The notes beneath the pieces are model-generated. The model had not been told where the DNA came from. It worked only from the letters and a program-made list of their open reading frames with translations, and made no database searches. Positions 59,817 to 64,000 of a stretch of 64,000 nucleotides of DNA are shown in pieces. The stretch is from contig JAEZHI010000040.1 of NCBI GenBank assembly GCA_023436885.1, forward strand, positions 372,001-436,000, in the 5' to 3' direction. A program made the position numbers and the translations under genes. Origin of the DNA: Pseudomonadota bacterium (GTDB lineage Bacteria; Pseudomonadota; Alphaproteobacteria; Rhizobiales; Pleomorphomonadaceae). Within the stretch, counting starts at the first letter, position 1. Every line of letters begins with the position of its first letter.

Positions 59817-59951
59817 CTACCGCCCCTGCTTCTCGATATACCTACCGATGGCCGGCGCAGCGATGAGGGCCACGGCCACCCAGACCAGCGCCCATTTCAT
59901 GCCGTGGCGCGCGCCGATGCAGCGGGCGATCTGCAGATTTCGGAGATCCAT
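59817..59951 (-). CDS. Possible small single-pass membrane protein
   Basis: 44-aa frame: MDLRNLQIARCIGARHG, one hydrophobic helix MKWALVWVAVALIAAPAIG, and a polar end YIEKQGR before TAG. The pattern is that of a small membrane protein, but no ribosome site precedes the ATG. Its ATG shares the CCATGG with a plus-strand 41-codon frame (59950-60075), so only one is likely to be real. Confidence 0.35.
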   Translation of the reverse strand: MDLRNLQIARCIGARHGMKWALVWVAVALIAAPAIGRYIEKQGR

Positions 59952-60238
59952 GGTCGTCGAACGCGGTTACCCGCGCCTCCCTCTCGCGCCGGAGATCGAC
60001 GCTTCCAAGGGACAATGGTTGGCGCCCCATCCGGTTCCCGAGGCATGGTTTGCCTTCACAACCGCACCGGCTTGACGGCCAGCCGCGCGAGGCTGAGGCT
60101 TTGGCGGGTCCGAGATCCGATCTCTCCTGATCCCCGCGAAATCAGCGTCCACCGAAGCCCCGCCGGCAATCGTCAGCGGGGCGTTTTCATATCTGCCGTC
60201 AACCGATAGAACCGATTGCACCAGCCGAGGACTTATCC
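59952..60238. other. Non-coding stretch with a plus-strand terminator
   Basis: Between the ccd remnants and the amidotransferase gene. A 41-codon plus-strand frame runs to 60075 (ERGYPRLPLAPEIDASKG and following) without a clear ribosome site. A terminator follows at 60157. What transcript the terminator serves is not clear. Confidence 0.4.
60157..60188 (+). terminator. Rho-independent terminator
   Basis: GCCCCGC, 12-base loop, GCGGGGC followed by GTTTTC. The stem is perfect, and the U-tract is on the plus strand only. No clear plus-strand gene lies upstream in reach. Confidence 0.7.
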
Positions 60239-60964
60239 ATGCACATCCACTTCGTCGTCCATGAATCCTTCGAGGCGCCGGGCGCCTATGAAACCTGGGC
60301 GGCAAGCCGCGGCCACACGGTCGGATATTCGCGCGTCTATCTCGGCGCGCCGCTGCCGGCTTCGCTCGATACCATCGACATGCTGGTGGTGATGGGTGGC
60401 CCACAGTCGCCGTCCACCACACTGGAAGAGTGCCCGCACTTCGACAGCAAGGCCGAGCAGGCGCTGATCGCTCGGGCGATCGCGGCGGGAAAAGCCGTTG
60501 TCGGCGTCTGTCTCGGCTCGCAGCTGATGGGCGAGGCACTCGGCGCCCCTCATGAGCACAGCCCCGAAAAGGAGATCGGCAAGTTCCCGATCACGCTCAC
60601 GGCCGCCGGCCTTGCCGACGACAAGTTCGCCCCCTTCGGCCCGACGCTCGAAGTCGGCCACTGGCACTCCGACATGCCCGGTCTGACGCCCGACGCCATC
60701 GTGATCGCCCAAAGCGAAGGCTGCCCGCGCCAGATCGTCGAATACGGCAAGCTTGCCTATGGCTTCCAGTGCCACATGGAGCTGACGCCTGAAGTCGTCG
60801 AACTCCTGATCGCCGCCTCGGAAGCCGAGTTCCCAACGCTGACCGCCTACCGCTTCGTCCAGCAGCCGGACGCGCTGCGGAAGAACGACTACGCGGCGAT
60901 GAACGAGAAGCTGTTCGTGTTCCTCGACAAGCTCTCGGCGGAGTATGAGGCGACAGGGAAATAA
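60239..60964 (+). CDS. Class I glutamine amidotransferase-like protein
   Basis: 241-aa GATase1-fold enzyme. The triad is C91 (VGVCLGSQLMG), H179 and E181 (QCHMELTPE). MGGPQS forms the oxyanion part. The sequence resembles stand-alone GMP-synthase-like amidotransferases such as YfeJ or GuaA-like PuuD relatives, which hydrolyse gamma-glutamyl compounds. No synthetase domain is joined. The gene starts after a terminator and is convergent with a membrane-protein gene. Substrate unknown. Confidence 0.87.
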   Translation: MHIHFVVHESFEAPGAYETWAASRGHTVGYSRVYLGAPLPASLDTIDMLVVMGGPQSPSTTLEECPHFDSKAEQALIARAIAAGKAVVGVCLGSQLMGEALGAPHEHSPEKEIGKFPITLTAAGLADDKFAPFGPTLEVGHWHSDMPGLTPDAIVIAQSEGCPRQIVEYGKLAYGFQCHMELTPEVVELLIAASEAEFPTLTAYRFVQQPDALRKNDYAAMNEKLFVFLDKLSAEYEATGK

Positions 60965-60984
60965 GACCGATCCGGAACGTCCGG

Positions 60985-61920
60985 CTAGCGGAAATCCTCA
61001 AGCGACAGTGCCCACCACGGCATCATGGACGGCAAAGCCCCGCACTCCCTGGCCGACGTCGTCATCGTCGCCTCTTCCCGGCCGTCGCTGTCGAGAAAGA
61101 CCGTCCGGAACACCGCCCCCGCCCTGAGATACTCGGCATTGCCAGCTCTGGCGCAAAGGCTCGACCGCCTCTCCGCCTGGATCCGGGGGCTGGCAAAGTG
61201 GCCCGGCCGATTTGCCTTGAGCGTATAGGTGATGACGTTCTGCTCGACCCTGACGGCGTCGTGGTTGTAATCGGCGTTATAGTCCGATCCGATGATCACG
61301 CTTCCGGCCTCGGCCTCGAGAGCCTTCTCCAGGCCTTTCTCTCGGATTTCCCCCTTGATGAAGGCGGTGTTCATCGCCTTCATCAGGTAGGTATAGTCCG
61401 GCGGAACCTTCATTTGCGCAACCTCCAGCGCGATCACTCCGCCGGTGATGACGAGCAGGATCAGGCCGAACACCGCCCCTTCCTCGCCACGCGTCAGGCC
61501 GAAACGTGGGGCGACTGCGATCCGCGATGGCTTGAACAACAGCCAGAGATTGGCAATCGGAATGAAGGCGAGCGGCGCGGCCCTGCCATGGCCGAAGGCG
61601 GCCCGCGACCGCGCCGCCGCGGCGCGCCCGGCAGAGGCACCGCCGATGAAGGCCACCGCGATCAGAAACAGTGCCAGCCTCGGCGCCACCTTCCAGGCGA
61701 CGGCCTCCGCAGCCTTGAGCGCTGCGAGTTCAGCCAATGAGACGAACAGCATGACAAGGCACAGCCGGACGAAATACGGCGATCGGTCCAGCCTCGCCGG
61801 TCGCCCGGACCAAAGCGAAGACAGCCAGCCGAAGAGGCCGCCGACACACATCACGCCGTAGACGGTGAGCCAATACCGAAGCGGCTCCAGCGCGAGATAC
61901 CAGGTCGCAAGCTTTTCCAT
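60985..61920 (-). CDS. Membrane protein of unknown function
   Basis: 311 aa from ATG 61920. Four or five hydrophobic helices: WLTVYGVMCVGGLFGWLSSLW, LCLVMLFVSLAELAALKAAEAV, LALFLIAVAFIGGASAGRAAAA (a very Ala-rich segment) and GAVFGLILLVITGGVIALEVAQM. A periplasmic or cytoplasmic C-terminal domain follows with NADYNHDAVRVEQNVITYTLKANRPGHF. The central FIPIANLWLLFKPSRIA recalls DUF805/RDD-like small membrane domains. Family not recognised with confidence. Confidence 0.65.
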   Translation of the reverse strand: MEKLATWYLALEPLRYWLTVYGVMCVGGLFGWLSSLWSGRPARLDRSPYFVRLCLVMLFVSLAELAALKAAEAVAWKVAPRLALFLIAVAFIGGASAGRAAAARSRAAFGHGRAAPLAFIPIANLWLLFKPSRIAVAPRFGLTRGEEGAVFGLILLVITGGVIALEVAQMKVPPDYTYLMKAMNTAFIKGEIREKGLEKALEAEAGSVIIGSDYNADYNHDAVRVEQNVITYTLKANRPGHFASPRIQAERRSSLCARAGNAEYLRAGAVFRTVFLDSDGREEATMTTSARECGALPSMMPWWALSLEDFR

Positions 61921-62040
61921 GAACGCCCCGTCCGGTAACGTCGGATACCCAGCGCCGCACCATTTGCGTGCATCGCCTGGAACCTGCCGGCGCGCGCCAC
62001 AAGTCATGGCAATCTAGGGACGCACCGTCCCAGATGCAAC

Positions 62041-62271
62041 CAAGCTTGTCGGCCGCTCACGGAAACTGTGACTTCCACTGAAGATACGCATTTCTCCCTG
62101 CGACCTCCTGCACCGATCGGATGGAAACCCGATGGTCTCTGCAACGCTCACGTGATTTCAGCGTCATGCAAAGGCAATCGTTCAGGTTGAAATCATCTTC
62201 CGGGTGTTTCAGTGTCTCTGTGAGCGGGGCGGCGCAACTTGCCCCCCGGTACGTCTGGGGGAATTTGAATC
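62041..62271. other. Non-coding stretch upstream of the DUF898 gene
   Basis: Contains the ribosome site GGGGGAA just before the DUF898 start. No hairpin, repeat or gene was recognised. Confidence 0.35.
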
Positions 62272-63330
62272 ATGGCTCTCGTCGATGCGCAGCCCGTCGA
62301 GGCGGACGAGCTTTCGCGCGCGTCCTTTTCCGGCACCGCCTCGGAATATTTCGGCATCTGGATCGTCAACATCCTGCTGACCATCGTCACCGTCGGCATC
62401 TACTCCGCCTGGGCCAAGGTGCGCCGCAAGCGCTACTTCCACGGCAATACCGTGCTTCTTGGCCGGACCTTCGAATATCACGCAAGGGGCGGCCAGATCC
62501 TCAAGGGCCGGCTCATCGTCTTCGGCGTGCTGATCGTCCTCGGCGTTCTCAACCGACTTCACCCGGCATTCGTGGCGGTGACGTGGGCGGTCTACATGTT
62601 GGGGCTGCCCTGGCTGGTCCGCCGCAGCCTGCGCTTCAATGCCCGCGTCACCAGCTATCGCAACGTCCGCTTCGATTTCGTCGGCACCACCGGCGGCGCG
62701 TTCGTGGCCACAACGCTGGGCGCCATAGTGGCCTTCCTGTCGCTCGGCACTCTGGCGCCGCTCACCAGCCGCTGGCTGTGGCGCTACATCCTCAACAATC
62801 TGCGCTATGGCGACCGGGCCTTCAGCGCCGATCCGCGCCTCGGCGCGCTCTATCGGGTTTGGCTGCTGCCCTTCCTGCTGTTCGTGCTCGGCGCCATCGT
62901 TGTCGGCAGCGGCATCGCCATGATGATCGCCATGGCCCATGGCCACGCTCCAACCTCCGGGCAGAGGTTGGTCGTACAGTTCTTCCCCTTCCTTTTCGTT
63001 CTGTTCTTCGGCCTCGTTGCCCTCGTCTACCGCGTCGGCGTGCGCAACGTGGTGTTGTCGGCGGCGGTGCTCGACGGCCGTCACCAGCTTCTGAGCGACG
63101 TGCCCCGGCTCGGCTATGCCTGGGTCGCCTTTTCCAATATCCTCGTCACCATGTTCACGCTGGGCCTGATGCGCCCCTGGGCCGCGGTTCGCATGGCGCG
63201 CTACACCAATGAACACACCGGCATTCGCGTCAACGGCGATCCGGGCGAAGTCACCTCCAGCATCGAGGCAAGCGGATCAGCCATCTCCGCCGAGTATGTC
63301 GACATGGAAGGCTTCGACTTTGGCTTCTGA
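62272..63330 (+). CDS. DUF898 (YjgN-type) membrane protein
   Basis: 352-aa protein. The family marker FSGTASEYFGIWIVNILLTIVTVGIYSAWAKVRRKRYFHGNT is near the N-terminus and a second copy, with LVTMFTLGLMRPWAAVRMARY, near the C-terminus. About six transmembrane helices. In many alphaproteobacteria DUF898 genes are paired with an M48 peptidase gene. Here the next gene starts 35 bases before this one ends, so the two are translationally coupled. Role unknown. Confidence 0.9.
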   Translation: MALVDAQPVEADELSRASFSGTASEYFGIWIVNILLTIVTVGIYSAWAKVRRKRYFHGNTVLLGRTFEYHARGGQILKGRLIVFGVLIVLGVLNRLHPAFVAVTWAVYMLGLPWLVRRSLRFNARVTSYRNVRFDFVGTTGGAFVATTLGAIVAFLSLGTLAPLTSRWLWRYILNNLRYGDRAFSADPRLGALYRVWLLPFLLFVLGAIVVGSGIAMMIAMAHGHAPTSGQRLVVQFFPFLFVLFFGLVALVYRVGVRNVVLSAAVLDGRHQLLSDVPRLGYAWVAFSNILVTMFTLGLMRPWAAVRMARYTNEHTGIRVNGDPGEVTSSIEASGSAISAEYVDMEGFDFGF

Positions 63331-64000
63331 CGCGCCGATCGCCCTCGGAGAATGGCACCCGCCCGGCTCCAGCCGCTCGGTGCCGGCCCGGCTTCACGCG
63401 GACGGCGACGGGCTGGCAGTGACGGCTGGTGACACCGTGCTCGCAAGCTCGGCGGTTGACCGGGTGGAGATCAGTCCGCGCGTCGGCTCCATCCCGCGTC
63501 GGCTGACCTTCCCCGACAGCTCGGTGTTCGAAACCGGCGACAATGACGGCGTCGACGCCTGGCTCCGCCAGCACAAAGGCGCACACACTGGGCTGATCCA
63601 CGGCCTCGAAGCCTTCCGTCCCCGGCTGATCGCCTTCACGCTGGCCGTCGTGCTGTTGACCCTGGCGATCTTCCGCTATGCCGTGCCTGTCATGGTGGAA
63701 GTCGCCGTCTGGGTCACGCCGCCCTTCGTGCCGCAGATGATCGGCGCCGGCGCCCTCTCCTCGCTCGATGGCACGCTGCTCAAACCCTCAAAGCTTCCCG
63801 ACGACCGGAAGACCAAGCTCTCGGCCGAGTTCCAGAAGCTCGCTGCTGTATCCGAAGGCGGCGCCGACGCCTACAAGCTGGAATTCCGCGACGGCGGCCC
63901 GATCGGCCCCAACGCCTTCGCCCTGCCGGACGGCAGCCTGATCGTCACCGACGACCTGATCAGGCTGGCCGAGGGCGACGACGTCATGGTGCTCGGCGTG
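63296..64000 (+). CDS. M48 family metallopeptidase, N-terminal part
   Basis: 235 codons are visible and the gene continues beyond the window. ATG 63296 is the first in-frame start; it overlaps the DUF898 gene by 35 bases. The visible part has an N-terminal strand-rich domain (PARLHADGDGLAVTAGDTVL, RRLTFPDSSVFETGDNDGVDAWLRQH), one membrane helix (LIAFTLAVVLLTLAIFRYAVPVMV) and the start of the peptidase domain (KLEFRDGGPIGPNAFALPDGSLIVTDDLIRLA). That last part matches the NAFALPDG-xxV(T) block that precedes HExxH in M48. The zinc site itself is outside the window. Confidence 0.85.
   Translation, partial: MSTWKASTLASDAPIALGEWHPPGSSRSVPARLHADGDGLAVTAGDTVLASSAVDRVEISPRVGSIPRRLTFPDSSVFETGDNDGVDAWLRQHKGAHTGLIHGLEAFRPRLIAFTLAVVLLTLAIFRYAVPVMVEVAVWVTPPFVPQMIGAGALSSLDGTLLKPSKLPDDRKTKLSAEFQKLAAVSEGGADAYKLEFRDGGPIGPNAFALPDGSLIVTDDLIRLAEGDDVMVLGV

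Noticed and set aside
1..64000. CRISPR arrays, rRNA genes and complete insertion sequences
   Set aside because: No regularly spaced repeats, no rRNA signatures and no transposase frame were found in the window.

Overview
The window looks like chromosome of a GC-rich alphaproteobacterium, most likely Hyphomicrobiales (Rhizobiales). Grounds: high-GC coding style, the cast of Rrf2/LysR/TetR/AraC regulators, DUF898, DUF3309 and DUF1857 proteins, a NitT/TauT-type ABC operon, and short repeats containing AAAAGTGG..CCGG and CCCGCCTTCGCGGG of the kind common in that group. The genus cannot be fixed from sequence alone.

Layout. 0-10.8 kb: a truncated Rrf2 regulator, a dienelactone-hydrolase-like protein, a three-gene NmrA/DUF1857 cluster facing a LysR regulator, and a TetR-led RND efflux operon with a long palindromic operator. 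10.8-13.5 kb: small accessory genes, an RHH antitoxin whose ParE-type toxin is a pseudogene, and an intact RES/Xre toxin-antitoxin pair. 13.6-25.8 kb: an OmpA-family protein, a chemoreceptor, a FIST sensor followed by a PAS-GGDEF cyclase, a GGDEF-hemerythrin protein, a hydrolase/CMD/cupin cluster facing an AraC regulator, and tRNA-Ile(CAU). 26.0-28.0 kb: an O-acyltransferase with an SGNH-like tail.

Phage-derived part. Two blocks on the minus strand, read right to left, reproduce the T7 late-gene order. Block 2 (56.3 to 52.5 kb) holds gp11-like and gp12-like tail tube proteins, a gp13-like protein and a gp14-like internal virion protein. Block 1 (38.0 to 28.0 kb) holds a 1240-aa ejection-type protein with a GH104-like muramidase domain, a T7-type tail fibre, a DUF4376 protein, a holin-like protein, a SAR-type endolysin and an overlapping Rz/Rz1 spanin pair. 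No capsid, portal, scaffold, terminase, integrase or replication gene is seen. The blocks are separated by 14.5 kb of host-type genes: a ureohydrolase with ABC importer, an LplT-Aas fusion with its TetR, a C1 protease, and a histidine phosphatase. A decayed second copy of the ejection-protein gene start lies in this spacer at 43.4-43.6 kb. Downstream of the large ejection protein are two 109-aa secreted proteins that are stand-alone copies of one of its C-terminal modules. The set could be a defective prophage, a domesticated headless podovirus particle, or one locus of a multi-locus gene-transfer agent.

56.4-64 kb: an intact ParDE system, a DUF3309 protein, a DUF3800 remnant, an SDH-type serine protease with a small partner, a ccdAB locus broken by several mutations, a class I glutamine amidotransferase, a membrane protein, and a DUF898 protein overlapping an M48 peptidase that runs off the end.
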